Below are positions 9,447 through 18,275 of a stretch of 27,199 nt of DNA, piece after piece. Position numbers and translations under genes: made by a program. Numbering within the stretch: the stretch's first letter is position 1; each line of letters begins with the position of its first letter. The DNA comes from DATAEU01 sp046724395. Lineage in GTDB: Bacteria > Actinomycetota > UBA4738 > HRBIN12. Location: positions 1 through 27,199 of the forward strand of contig JBKOWM010000142.1 in assembly GCA_046724395.1 (NCBI GenBank), written 5' to 3'. The notes below the pieces were generated by a model that had not been told where the DNA came from, searched no databases, and saw only the letters and a list, made by a program, of their open reading frames with translations.

Positions 9447-12057
9447 ACCGCAGCTCCTCCGCGACGTTCGCGCGATCGGCGCGCCGCTGCACGAGGAACG
9501 TCGCCACCGCTCCGGTGATCGGGACCGCCAGCCCGATCGCCGCGAACAGACCGATCGGCGGCCGAAACGAGGGCGAGGGGGGCAGCGACGGCAGCGGATC
9601 GACCCAGGGTGACAGCAGGGCGCCGGCGACGAGGGCGAGCGAACCGCCGACGACGGCGGAGGCGAGCAGGACCGCGCCGATCTCCAGGAACACGGCTCCT
9701 CGATGCGCGCGCCTGCTGAGACCCATCCGGCTGCTCACCGCGTACGAAACCAGCCGGGCGTGCTGACGCGCCTGGAGGTACAGCAGGACGCCGAGCAGCG
9801 CGACGACCGCGGCGAGCACGCCCAACAGCTCCATGAACAGGAACGTCGAGGAGATCGCCCGGAACGTTGGTGCGCCGACGAAGGCCGCCGTCGTCCGCAC
9901 CGCCGTCGACGACAGGCCGAGCCCCTCGACGTACACGACGGCGCGCGCGACGGGCCCGTGTACCCAGACGGCGTAGCTGACGCCGAGCGACCCCAGCGAG
10001 ATGCCGTGCGCCGCGAGGATCCGCCGCAGCGTCGGCGTCGACACGACGAGCGTCGTCCCGCGCGCCTGGCCCGGGAATGCGCGCACGTCCGCGACCCTCG
10101 ACAACCCGATCCGGAACCCGCCCACCTCGACCTCGTCGGCGCCTTCACCGACGACGAGAACCGGGAGGGAGGAGCCCGCCGAGTTCAGGTCGCGGAGCAA
10201 CTCGTCGAGCGGGCGGTCCGCGAAGCCCGGGTCCCAGAACGCGGCCGAGGCGAAGGTCGATGGATCAACGCCGAGGATCGTCACGTCCGTTCCCGACCCG
10301 CGCGCGCTCGCGAGGAAGCGGATGACGTTGGTCGCGTGCAACCCGGCGGTCGGCGGGAGGTCGACGAGGCCGGGCGCGCCGACGACGACGTCCGCGCCGA
10401 CGCCGAGGCGTGCCTTGTCGAACGTCGCGAGGTCGAGCGACCGGCCGATCGTCCCCGCGTATCCGAGGATGCCGACGGAAAGCGCTGCGGCCGTCGTGAG
10501 AAGGACCGCGGTCCGCGGCGACGACGAGAGCCGCCGAGTCGCGATATAGAGCGGCACAGGCCAGCTTGCCGCGGGCCGCGACGCACGACGCAGCCCGCGG
10601 ACCAGCAGGCGCACGGCAAGACCGGCGCTTCCGGCGATGAACAAGACCGGGAACAAGAGCAGGAAGGCATCGATGTGCACCGTCCCGTCGGGCGAGACGG
10701 CCGGCCCGGTGCCTCGACTCAGGATCTCGTAGAGCGCGGCCGCGGCCAGCACCAGGACGGCCACCTCCCATGGCGCCCGCGCGACGGCTCGTAGCCGCGT
10801 GCCCGACGGCGTGATCTCTGTTCGTACCGCGTTCGCGCTGGCCACACCGACGACCGCTGCGCCGGCGACGCTCGCGAGCACGAGCTGGCGGATCGACGCA
10901 TCGATCGCGCTGCGGTCGATGGATGGCGACGGACCGCCGGCGCCGACGCCGACGCGGGCGATCGCCCACCCGGCGATCGCCCCCGCCGCGATCGGCAGGA
11001 TGGCCTCGACGAGCGCGCGAGCGCCGAGCCCCCCGGGTGAGACCCCGAGCGCGTCCAGTAGCCGAACCTCCGTGCGTCGGCGGCGGACGCCGTAGACGCT
11101 TGATGCGACGAGACCGACCAGCGCCGCGACTACGCCGGCGATGGAGAACGTCCGAAGCGGTCCCGCGACGCTGTCGTGGGTCGCGCGGGCGTCGCCGACC
11201 ACGTCGAGGATCGGAGAGTGCGTGCTCGGCGCCTGAAGGGCGGCGCCCACGGGCGACTCGGGGGTCGCGACATCGCCCATCAGCCGCCGGATGCCCGACG
11301 CGGCGGCCGACGCGGCGTCGTACCCGAGGTTGCGATCGGCGCGCGCGAGGCGGATGTCCCAGCTGAGATCGCCGAAGAGCTCGAGGACCGTCCCGATCGA
11401 AAGGAAGGTCGCTCGGTCGGCGAGCACGACCGACGGCGGCGGGACGTCCTCCGTCGCCGCCGGATAGATGTGCGAAGCGAGCGGCGCCCAGAAGGCGTCC
11501 TGCTCGCCGACGAACAGGTCGCGGTACACGCCGGCGACCCTGACGTCGACGGACCGGCCTTCGGAGCTCAGGCGAACGTCGTCGCCGGCGGACAACGTGA
11601 GCACCGCCGCGAGGCTCTCGGGGAACCAGACGCCGCCGGAACGCCCATCGCGCGTGATGACGTCGACGTGGTCGGGGAACCTGTCGCGCGCGACGAGCTG
11701 AACGGGCCTGACCTCCTGCTCGCCCGCCGCTTGGAGGCCGCCGGCGACCAACGTCGTGCTCACCGCCCCGGCGTCGGGAATCCGGGCGACGGCGTCGGCG
11801 AGCGTCCTCCCCTGGTACGCAACGACGTCGTCCTCGAGCGCCCCTCGCATCGACAGCGTCGTGAGGACACCACCGGCGTCGCGCATGCCAAGCTGAACGA
11901 CGTTCGTCGCGACCGACGATTCGAACATCGGACCCCCCGAAGCGGAGATCCCCAGAATCACGGCCGAGGCGAGCACGGCAGCGCCGACCGCCGGATAATG
12001 CGCGAGGACCGCGAACTGGCGGAGTTCCGCGGCGCGCGAACGAGCGATCGATCTCAC
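9436..12057 (-). CDS. FtsX/MacB-type ABC transporter permease, ten predicted helices
   Basis: About 873 residues. One N-terminal membrane helix (YPAVGAAVLASAVILGISAS) is followed by a large extracytoplasmic domain of about 250 residues. A cluster of hydrophobic segments follows (IAGVVAALVGLVASSVYG, ILPIAAGAIAGWAIA, VLASVAGAAVVGVASA, VAVLVLAAAALYEIL, FLLLFPVLFIAGSAGLAV), then AVLLTTAAALSVGILGYA, a second extracytoplasmic domain, and three C-terminal helices. This duplicated layout is that of fused FtsX permeases in lipoprotein/peptide export or mechanotransmission. The GTG at 12057 is chosen because it overlaps the lipoprotein stop as GTGA, matching the other junctions in the operon; GTG 12066 is an alternative. 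The open frame to 12315 is a shadow. Substrate is unknown. Confidence 0.88.
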   Translation of the reverse strand: MRSIARSRAAELRQFAVLAHYPAVGAAVLASAVILGISASGGPMFESSVATNVVQLGMRDAGGVLTTLSMRGALEDDVVAYQGRTLADAVARIPDAGAVSTTLVAGGLQAAGEQEVRPVQLVARDRFPDHVDVITRDGRSGGVWFPESLAAVLTLSAGDDVRLSSEGRSVDVRVAGVYRDLFVGEQDAFWAPLASHIYPAATEDVPPPSVVLADRATFLSIGTVLELFGDLSWDIRLARADRNLGYDAASAAASGIRRLMGDVATPESPVGAALQAPSTHSPILDVVGDARATHDSVAGPLRTFSIAGVVAALVGLVASSVYGVRRRRTEVRLLDALGVSPGGLGARALVEAILPIAAGAIAGWAIARVGVGAGGPSPSIDRSAIDASIRQLVLASVAGAAVVGVASANAVRTEITPSGTRLRAVARAPWEVAVLVLAAAALYEILSRGTGPAVSPDGTVHIDAFLLLFPVLFIAGSAGLAVRLLVRGLRRASRPAASWPVPLYIATRRLSSSPRTAVLLTTAAALSVGILGYAGTIGRSLDLATFDKARLGVGADVVVGAPGLVDLPPTAGLHATNVIRFLASARGSGTDVTILGVDPSTFASAAFWDPGFADRPLDELLRDLNSAGSSLPVLVVGEGADEVEVGGFRIGLSRVADVRAFPGQARGTTLVVSTPTLRRILAAHGISLGSLGVSYAVWVHGPVARAVVYVEGLGLSSTAVRTTAAFVGAPTFRAISSTFLFMELLGVLAAVVALLGVLLYLQARQHARLVSYAVSSRMGLSRRAHRGAVFLEIGAVLLASAVVGGSLALVAGALLSPWVDPLPSLPPSPSFRPPIGLFAAIGLAVPITGAVATFLVQRRADRANVAEELRYAG

Positions 12058-13082
12058 GGAAGCCACCCGAGGACGGCGTTCCACGTCGTCTCGACCCGGG
12101 CGCGCCAGACGTCGTCCGTCCCGACGACCAATAGTGCGCCGGCCGACGTCAGCGTCGCGAGCGAGGATCCGTCCGGCGACCACACGAGGCCGTCGAACGC
12201 CAAGGCGTCGAGTGCGACGACGCGGCTGCTCCCGTCCGCGGGATCGAAGATCCGAAGGGCGCCCCCGCTTCCCAGGTCGTCCATCATCGCGAGGTCCCCG
12301 CCGTCCGGCTTCCACGCGAGGACCGGTGGCCGCGCCGTCTTCAGCAGCTTCTCCTGCAGAAGCCGCACGATGTCGCCGTCCGGTCTTCGAAGGAACACGC
12401 CCGCCTGATCCCCGGCGATTGCCGTGAACGCGATCCCTGCGTCACCCCATGCCGGGGGGCCGAACAAGGTCGGAGGCTCGTCGGTGCCCAGATCGACCGC
12501 CTTCCCCACCTCGAAGAGCATCCGGCCGCGTCGCCTCCCGGACGCGTCCGTGCGGAGCACGGTTCGCCCGTCTGGCGAATAAACGAGGCTCGATCCATCG
12601 GGCGCCAAGGCCGCCCAGCAGCCACGCCCGACGCTCCGCCATGGGCCCGGCGCCGACGTATCGAGGATCGAGACGCTTCTGCAGTTCGCCACGAGCGCAA
12701 GGTCTCTCGCGATCGAGAGCGACCGGTACGTCGCCTCGCGTGGTCCGTCGAGCCGGTCGCCGACGGTGAGCGGAGGACTCGAGCCGTTCACTCGAACGAC
12801 GCTCGCCCGACCCTGAGCCGACACCACGACTGCGAACAGATCGTCTCCGTGAAGAACCGCCGTCGTCGCGGCGGGATCGCGTGCCACCTGACCGAGCGAG
12901 CGGATCGTGGACGATCGCACGTCGAACGCGACCAGCGGCGGCGCCTGTGGGTTCTCGGTCAACGCGACGATGGCGCCGGGCGGCGGCGGGGGCGTGGCGG
13001 AACGGACGGGCTCCGGAGCGACCGTGCAGCTCGCCGCCACGAGCGACCCCGCGAGCAAGGAAGACCGAACCACGAAGGGCAT
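12054..13082 (-). CDS. Predicted lipoprotein with beta-propeller (WD40/TolB-like) repeats
   Basis: About 342 residues from the ATG at 13082. The N-terminus is a signal peptide (FVVRSSLLAGSLVAASC) with a lipobox-like AASC and acylatable Cys19, followed by a Pro-rich linker. The body contains repeated strands such as CWAALAPDGSSLVYSPDGRTVL, VLAWKPDGGDLAMMDD and LVWSPDGSSLATL, typical of TolB/WD40-like propellers. It would sit on the outer face of the cytoplasmic membrane. It is the first gene of the exporter operon and its stop overlaps the permease start, so it probably works with the transporter, perhaps as a substrate-binding or accessory lipoprotein. The frame stays open upstream to 13151; a GAGGAGG sequence about 20 nt ahead of the ATG leaves the start slightly uncertain. 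Confidence 0.78.
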   Translation of the reverse strand: MPFVVRSSLLAGSLVAASCTVAPEPVRSATPPPPPGAIVALTENPQAPPLVAFDVRSSTIRSLGQVARDPAATTAVLHGDDLFAVVVSAQGRASVVRVNGSSPPLTVGDRLDGPREATYRSLSIARDLALVANCRSVSILDTSAPGPWRSVGRGCWAALAPDGSSLVYSPDGRTVLRTDASGRRRGRMLFEVGKAVDLGTDEPPTLFGPPAWGDAGIAFTAIAGDQAGVFLRRPDGDIVRLLQEKLLKTARPPVLAWKPDGGDLAMMDDLGSGGALRIFDPADGSSRVVALDALAFDGLVWSPDGSSLATLTSAGALLVVGTDDVWRARVETTWNAVLGWLP

Positions 13083-13221
13083 CCCACCCGCGATCGATCC
13101 CACCTCCTCGCAAAGGTTCGCATGTTCGCCCGTTCCCTCGCGCGCCGGCACGAGGCCGCCGCAACGCCTGGAAGATGCCCGATTGACGCGCCGCCGCCCG
13201 TCGCGGAGGCTTCCGTCCGCG

Positions 13222-14424
13222 ATGGGAGGGACGAGCCGCTACTGGCGATCCGCCGAGCCGCGGTCCTCGTACGACGTCGTCGTGGTGGGCGGCGGGGGGC
13301 ACGGGCTCGCGACGGCGTACTACCTGGCGCGGAACCACGGCATCCACGACGTGTGCGTCGTCGAGAAGGGATGGCTCGCCGGCGGCAACATGGCGCGCAA
13401 CACGACGATCATCAGGTCGAACTACCTGTGGGACGAGAGCGCCGCGATCTACGAGCATTCGCTGAGGCTGTGGGAGGCGCTCGAGGCGGACCTCGACTGG
13501 GACGTCCAGTTCAGCCAGCGCGGCGTGCTCAACCTCGCCCACACGCTGTCCGACGTCCGGTCGAGCGCTCGACGGGTCAACGCCAACCGGCTGAACGGCG
13601 TCGACGCGGAGTGGCTCACGCCGGAGCAGGTTCACGATGTGTGCCCGATCGTGAACACGTCGCCCGGACTGCGGTACCCGGTAATGGGGGCGACCCTCCA
13701 GCGGCGCGGAGGCGTCGCGCGGCACGACAAGGTGGCATGGGGCTATGCGACGCGGGCCAGCGAGCTCGGCGTCGACATCGTCGAGCACGCCGAGGTGATG
13801 GACTTCCTTCGAGAGGGCGACCGAATCACCGGCGTCCGTACCACGCGAGGGGACATCGGCGCCGGCAGAGTCGCGCTTGCGGCTGCGGGCCACACGAGCG
13901 TACTCGCCTCGATGCTCGGCGTCCGCCTCCCGCTGCAGTCGCATCCGCTCCAGGCGCTCGTCTCGGTGCTGCTCGAACCGGTCCTCGACACCGTCGTCAT
14001 GTCGAACACGGTTCACGTCTACGTCTCGCAGGCCGACAAGGGCGAGCTCGTGATGGGCGCCGGTATCGATGCGTACAACGGATACGCGCAGCGGGGGTCC
14101 TTCCACGTGATCGAGCATCAGATGGCGGCCGCGGTGGAGCTATTCCCGATCTTCGCGAGCGCACAGGTCCTGCGAACATGGGCGGGCGTCGTCGACGTCT
14201 GTCCCGACGCCTCCCCGATCATCTCGACGACGCCGCTCGACAACCTCTTTCTCAATTGCGGATGGGGCACGGGCGGGTTCAAGGCGACCCCCGGCTCGGG
14301 ATGGGTCTATGCCGAACTGATCGCGAACGGACGGCCCGGACAACTCGCCGCGCCGTTCTCGCTGCGGCGATTCACGTCGGGTGCGCTGATCGACGAGCAC
14401 GGCGCCGCCGCCGTCGCGCACTGA
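13222..14424 (+). CDS. soxB: Sarcosine oxidase subunit beta
   Basis: About 400 residues. This is the FAD/FMN-carrying catalytic subunit of heterotetrameric sarcosine oxidase, oxidising N-methylglycine to glycine with transfer of the one-carbon unit to tetrahydrofolate. It shows the FAD motif VVVGGGGHGLATAYYLA (20-36), the diagnostic ARNTTIIRSNYLWDESAAIYEHSLRLWE, and GGVARHDKVAWGY with His168 at the position of the covalent FMN attachment in the family. Near the C-terminus CGWGTGGFKATPGSG is typical. A TTG at 13183 with GGAAG 8 nt upstream would add 13 residues and is a realistic alternative start. It is the first gene of soxB-mmcQ-soxD-soxA-soxG, divergent from the lipoprotein operon. Its TGA overlaps the next ATG by one base. 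Confidence 0.92.
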   Translation: MGGTSRYWRSAEPRSSYDVVVVGGGGHGLATAYYLARNHGIHDVCVVEKGWLAGGNMARNTTIIRSNYLWDESAAIYEHSLRLWEALEADLDWDVQFSQRGVLNLAHTLSDVRSSARRVNANRLNGVDAEWLTPEQVHDVCPIVNTSPGLRYPVMGATLQRRGGVARHDKVAWGYATRASELGVDIVEHAEVMDFLREGDRITGVRTTRGDIGAGRVALAAAGHTSVLASMLGVRLPLQSHPLQALVSVLLEPVLDTVVMSNTVHVYVSQADKGELVMGAGIDAYNGYAQRGSFHVIEHQMAAAVELFPIFASAQVLRTWAGVVDVCPDASPIISTTPLDNLFLNCGWGTGGFKATPGSGWVYAELIANGRPGQLAAPFSLRRFTSGALIDEHGAAAVAH

Positions 14425-14780
14425 TGGGGGTGCGCGCCGCAACGGTCCGAAAGCACGCGCTGTCGCTTCCCGACGCCCAGGAGCGCGAGGCATGGGGAGA
14501 GGCGACGTTTCGCGTCCGAAACAAGATCTTCCTCATGCTCACGGAGGGCGAGCGCCACGCGTGGTGCAAGAACCACCACGACGAGCAGCGCGCACTCGTC
14601 TCGATGGATCCGGACACGTTCTTCGTACCCCCGTTCGTGGGGCCGAGCGGCTGGATCGGCGTGAGGCTTTCGAGGGTCGACCGCGCCGAGATGCACGAGC
14701 TCCTCATCGAGGCCTGGCGGCTCACGGCGCCGAAGCGGGCCGTGAAGGCATTCGACGACGAGCACGGCATTCACGGCTGA
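14424..14780 (+). CDS. MmcQ/YjbR-family protein inside the sox operon
   Basis: A 118-residue protein matching the MmcQ/YjbR (DUF419-like, CyaY-like fold) family: VRKHALSLPDAQEREAWGEATFRVRNKIFLML, an AWCKNH strand, FFVPPFVGPSGWIGVRL and HELLIEAWRLTAPKRAVKAF at the end. The ATG shares its A with the soxB stop (TGATG), and its own stop overlaps the soxD start the same way, so it is fully embedded in the operon. Family members have a double-wing-like fold and are often annotated as DNA-binding, but biochemical roles are poorly defined. It is not a known sarcosine oxidase subunit. Confidence 0.83.
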   Translation: MGVRAATVRKHALSLPDAQEREAWGEATFRVRNKIFLMLTEGERHAWCKNHHDEQRALVSMDPDTFFVPPFVGPSGWIGVRLSRVDRAEMHELLIEAWRLTAPKRAVKAFDDEHGIHG

Positions 14781-15052
14781 TGTTGTCGATCCCCTGTCCC
14801 TGGTGCGGCCGGCGCGACGAGATCGAGTTCCGCTACGGCGGACAGGCCCACGTCCCGTACCCGCGCGACCCCGACGCCCTCTCCGATGAGGAGTGGGCAG
14901 ACTTCCTGTTCATGCGCGACAACCCAAGAGGCACGTGGTCGGAGCGATGGTTCCACTCGGCCGGGTGCCGCCGATGGTTCAACCTCGTCCGCGACACGTC
15001 CACGTACGCGATCCGCGCGGCCTACCGCATCGGGCAGGACCCGCCGTCCTGA
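14780..15052 (+). CDS. soxD: Sarcosine oxidase subunit delta
   Basis: A 90-residue small zinc subunit. The metal ligands are all present: Cys6 and Cys9 in CPWCG, then His59 and Cys63 in FHSAGCRRWF, the spacing known for this family. WADFLFMRDNPRGTWSERWFH is also characteristic. It stabilises the alpha/beta assembly and does not bind flavin. Its start overlaps the mmcQ-like stop and its stop overlaps the soxA start (TGATG in both cases). Confidence 0.93.
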   Translation: MLSIPCPWCGRRDEIEFRYGGQAHVPYPRDPDALSDEEWADFLFMRDNPRGTWSERWFHSAGCRRWFNLVRDTSTYAIRAAYRIGQDPPS

Positions 15053-17652
15053 TGCGGCTCTCCGCGGGCGGATCGTGGATCGACCGGTCGAGCCCGCTCT
15101 CGTTCCGCTTCGACGGGGTCGAGTACGACGGGTTCGAGGGCGACACCCTCGCATCGGCGTTGCTTGGCAACGGCGTGCACGGCGGCTTCCGCTCACCGAT
15201 CCTCGGCCGGCCCCGCGGAATCTTCACGGCGGGCCCCGAGGAGCCGAACGCATACGTCGAGGTCTCCGAACCGTGGTTCGATCCGATCGTGGCGGCGCCG
15301 CTGGTCGAGCTCGTCGACGGTCTCGTCGCCGAGAGCCGTTCCGGGACAGGTCACCTGCGATCGCCCGCGCGCCCCCTACGCGTCGAGCACCGGCACGTCC
15401 ACGTCGAGCTGCTCGTGGTCGGCAGCGGCCACGGCGGGCTCTACCCGGCGGAGGAGGCGGCGAGCCGCGGCGACCGCGTCCTGCTCGTCGAACGGGAGCG
15501 CGATCTCGCCGGCGCCGGCACCACCTGGCGCCCCGACGGCGTGACGTATCTGACCCGAGCGACCGCGCTCGGGGTATACGACGACGGGTACGCCATCGTG
15601 CACCAGCATGCCGGCGGGGTCGATCGAATCTGGCACGTTCGGGCGCGCGACGTCGTCCTCGCGACCGGGAGCCGTCAACGGCTCATGGCGTTCTCGGACA
15701 ACGACCGACCGGGCGTCATGCTGTCGAGTGCGGGCTTGTCCTACCTCAACTACGCGGTAGCGGTCGGGCGACGGGTCGTCGCGTTCGGCACGAAGCCCGA
15801 CTACGGAGCGCTCGAAACCCTCCGGGCGGCAGGCATCGAGGTCGCCGCGGTCGTCGACGTGCGCAGTGAAGCTGCGCTGCCCAGGACGATCGCCGGGATG
15901 GAACTACTCGCGGGATGGGTCGTCGAGGCGACCCAGGGCGGCCTCGCGCTCGAGGCCGTCCGGCTGCGCGGCCCCGACGGCGAACGCCGAACGGTCGATT
16001 GTGACGTGCTCTTGGTCTCGGGCGGGCTGACGCCCAACCTCGATCTGTGGCGCGGCGCCGGCGGAACCATCCGCTTCGACGAAGAGACCGCGTCCTTCTT
16101 GCCCGACGTCGGTCCGCCGTGGCTGTCGGTCGTCGGCTCGGCTGCGGGCGACGACCTCGGGGACGGCGTCGTCTACCCGTTCGTCCCGGCCGAGGACTAC
16201 TCGAGGCACTTCGTCGACCTCCAGCGGGATCAAACGGTGGCCGACATCTCCGCCACGCTCGAGGCCGGCCTCACCTCGATCGAGCACGTGAAGCGCGCGA
16301 CGTACATCGGAACGGCGGTCGACCAGGGACGGACCAGTGGCGTGCTGACCGCGGAGGTGGTCAACCGGCTCCTGGGGGCGGCGCCGGGCGCCCAGGGTCC
16401 GTCGAACGCCCGCCCGCCGACCCTGCCGGTGTCCTTCGCCTCCCTTGCCGGGCCGTATCGCGGCGAGCTGCTCGACGCGGCCCGCACGACCCCCATGCAC
16501 GAGCGTCACGTCGAGGCCGCAGCCGTGTTCGAGGACGTCGGGCAGTGGAAGCGGCCCCGGTACTTCCCTCGCGACCGTGAGTCGATGCAGGACGCCGTCG
16601 CGCGCGAGTGCCTCGCGGTGCGGAACGCCGTCGGCGTGCTCGATGCGTCGACGTTGGGCAAGATCGAGGTGATCGGCCCGGACGCGGCCGTGTTCCTCGA
16701 CCGGATGTACACGAACCGGATGTCGAACCTCGCCGTCGGCTCCATCAGATACGGCCTGATGCTCGGGCTCGACGGGATGGTGCTCGACGACGGCGTCGCG
16801 ATGCGCGTCGCCGACGATCGCTTCTACGTCACGACCACGACGACGGGCGCAGCCATCGTGCTGGACCGCTTCGAGGAATGGCTGCAGACCGAGTGGACGG
16901 ATCTGCGCGTGTTCTGCACGAGCGTGACGGAGCAGTGGGCGGACCTCGCGGTCGCGGGCCCGCGGGCGCGCGACGTCCTCGTCGCCGCCGGGACGGACGT
17001 CGATGTGTCGAACGAGGCGTTCCCGTTCATGACGTTTCGCGAGGGAACCGTGGGCGGCGTTCCTGCGCGGATCGCGAGGATCAGCTTCACCGGCGAGCTC
17101 TCCTACGAGATCATGACCGCCGGATGGCACGGCCCGCGCGTGCTCGAGGCGGTGACGAGGGCGGGCCAACCGTTCGGCATTACGTCGTACGGGACGGAGA
17201 CGATGCACGTCCTTCGCGCCGAGAAAGGGTTCGTCATCGTCGGTCAGGACACCGACGGAACGGTGACGCCGTTCGATCTCGGCATGGATTGGATCGTGAA
17301 CCTCTCGAAGGGCGACTTCGTCGGGCGGCGTTCGCTGTCCCGTGCGGACGCATCGCGGAGCGGGCGGAAGCAGCTCGTCGGGCTGCTGTCGAACGAGCCG
17401 GACACGCTCGTTCCCGAGGGCGCGCAGCTCGTGCTCGAGGACACGGGCCGGATCCCTATTCCGATGGCCGGGCACGTGACTTCGTCGTACCGAAGCCCGA
17501 CGCTCGGCCGGACATTCGCGCTCGCGATGCTCGAGGACGGTCACGACCTCCACGGCCGGACCGTGTACGCGCCGCTGCCGGGCCAGACGATCGCGGCAAC
17601 CGTGACGGAGCCGGTCTTCTACGATCCGGAGGGCTCGCGCCGTGACGGCTGA
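15052..17652 (+). CDS. soxA: Sarcosine oxidase subunit alpha, compact form
   Basis: An 866-residue subunit. The N-terminal GDTLASALLGNGVHGGFR...GRPRGIFTAGPEEPNA is the expected entry domain, followed by a nucleotide-binding VVGSGHGGLYPAEEA (122-136), VVLATGSRQRLMAFSDNDRPGVMLSSA (201-227) and TYIGTAVDQGRTSG. The C-terminal half (about 490-866) is an aminomethyltransferase (GcvT-like) domain with ARECLAVRNAVGVLDASTLGKIEV, where the folate-dependent one-carbon step occurs. Known SoxA subunits are about 960-1000 residues. The deficit sits around residues 95-120, where the AGFYYKTFMWP block is absent, and around 150-168. It may bind NAD poorly. The start is fixed by overlap with soxD. Confidence 0.9.
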   Translation: MRLSAGGSWIDRSSPLSFRFDGVEYDGFEGDTLASALLGNGVHGGFRSPILGRPRGIFTAGPEEPNAYVEVSEPWFDPIVAAPLVELVDGLVAESRSGTGHLRSPARPLRVEHRHVHVELLVVGSGHGGLYPAEEAASRGDRVLLVERERDLAGAGTTWRPDGVTYLTRATALGVYDDGYAIVHQHAGGVDRIWHVRARDVVLATGSRQRLMAFSDNDRPGVMLSSAGLSYLNYAVAVGRRVVAFGTKPDYGALETLRAAGIEVAAVVDVRSEAALPRTIAGMELLAGWVVEATQGGLALEAVRLRGPDGERRTVDCDVLLVSGGLTPNLDLWRGAGGTIRFDEETASFLPDVGPPWLSVVGSAAGDDLGDGVVYPFVPAEDYSRHFVDLQRDQTVADISATLEAGLTSIEHVKRATYIGTAVDQGRTSGVLTAEVVNRLLGAAPGAQGPSNARPPTLPVSFASLAGPYRGELLDAARTTPMHERHVEAAAVFEDVGQWKRPRYFPRDRESMQDAVARECLAVRNAVGVLDASTLGKIEVIGPDAAVFLDRMYTNRMSNLAVGSIRYGLMLGLDGMVLDDGVAMRVADDRFYVTTTTTGAAIVLDRFEEWLQTEWTDLRVFCTSVTEQWADLAVAGPRARDVLVAAGTDVDVSNEAFPFMTFREGTVGGVPARIARISFTGELSYEIMTAGWHGPRVLEAVTRAGQPFGITSYGTETMHVLRAEKGFVIVGQDTDGTVTPFDLGMDWIVNLSKGDFVGRRSLSRADASRSGRKQLVGLLSNEPDTLVPEGAQLVLEDTGRIPIPMAGHVTSSYRSPTLGRTFALAMLEDGHDLHGRTVYAPLPGQTIAATVTEPVFYDPEGSRRDG

Positions 17653-18175
17653 CATCCACCGATCGCCGGCGCTTGCGCCGTTCGCAGACACGCTTGGCGG
17701 GCTGGGTGCGGACGAGACCGAATTGTCCGCACAGGTCTCGCTGCGCGTCGAGGGCGTTGCCGAGACCGAGTTGGACGTGGCGACCCGGCCGAACACGTGG
17801 TCGACGGTCGGCAACCGCGAGGCGCTCTGGCTCGGCCCCGACGAATGGCTGGTGGTGTCGGAGGGCGAGTCGGCCGCCGCCGTCGCGCTCGATCTCGGAT
17901 CTCGTCTGACGGGTCGCCACGCGTCGATCGTCGACGTCTCCGCCGCGCGCGCGGTGATCGAGCTCGGCGACCCCACCCGCCTGGATCTGCTCGGGGCGGG
18001 GTGCGGGCTCGACCTTCATCCCCGGTCGTGGCGGAGCGGGATGTGCGCGCAGACGCTGCTCGCGCGGGTCCCCGTCCTGCTCCAGGAGCGCGACGAGACG
18101 ACGCGCCTGTTCGTGCGGCCCTCCTACGCCGCCTATGTCGTCACCTGGCTCGCCCGCGTCGCCGCCCCCGGGTGA
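17642..18175 (+). CDS. soxG: Sarcosine oxidase subunit gamma
   Basis: A 177-residue protein with the gamma-subunit pattern: LWLGPDEWLVVSE, ASIVDVSAARAVIELGDPTRLDLLGAGCGLDLHPRS, and CAQTLLARVPVLL near the end. The fold resembles part of the aminomethyltransferase domain and the subunit packs against the SoxA folate domain. The GTG start at 17642 overlaps soxA by 11 nt. It is the last gene of the sox operon; no hairpin terminator is obvious after it. Confidence 0.88.
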   Translation: MTADIHRSPALAPFADTLGGLGADETELSAQVSLRVEGVAETELDVATRPNTWSTVGNREALWLGPDEWLVVSEGESAAAVALDLGSRLTGRHASIVDVSAARAVIELGDPTRLDLLGAGCGLDLHPRSWRSGMCAQTLLARVPVLLQERDETTRLFVRPSYAAYVVTWLARVAAPG

Positions 18176-18201
18176 CGTCGCCACGAATCCTCCCCACCTG
18201 C

Positions 18202-18217
18202 TTCACGGATCGTTCAC
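18202..18217 (+). promoter_or_regulatory. TTCAC direct repeat, candidate OmpR-type response-regulator site
   Basis: TTCAC occurs at 18202-18206 and 18213-18217, an exact 11-bp period, as expected for tandem binding by OmpR/PhoP-type regulators. It lies about 60-75 nt upstream of the membrane protein that heads the two-component operon. CAGGAT at 18228-18233 is a weak -10 candidate. Autoregulation by the response regulator encoded downstream is inferred. Confidence 0.45.
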
Positions 18218-18275
18218 ACCTCGAACGCAGGATGGAGCCGAGATCGCAGAGCACGACTCGGAAGGAGGGTGAACG

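Noticed and set aside
12058..12315. N-terminal extension of the FtsX-like permease
   Set aside because: The extra 86 residues are Arg/Gly-rich and overlap the lipoprotein gene; starting at 12057 places the first membrane helix near the N-terminus as expected.
12442..14118. Long minus-strand open frame spanning the lipoprotein and soxB
   Set aside because: It crosses two well-supported genes, is Arg/His/Val-rich with no domain, and arises from high third-position GC; soxB on the plus strand has unmistakable motifs.
15904..17976. 690-codon minus-strand open frame opposite soxA/soxG
   Set aside because: Composition is that of a shadow frame (Arg, His, Asp, Val, Glu) and the plus strand encodes clear sarcosine oxidase subunits.
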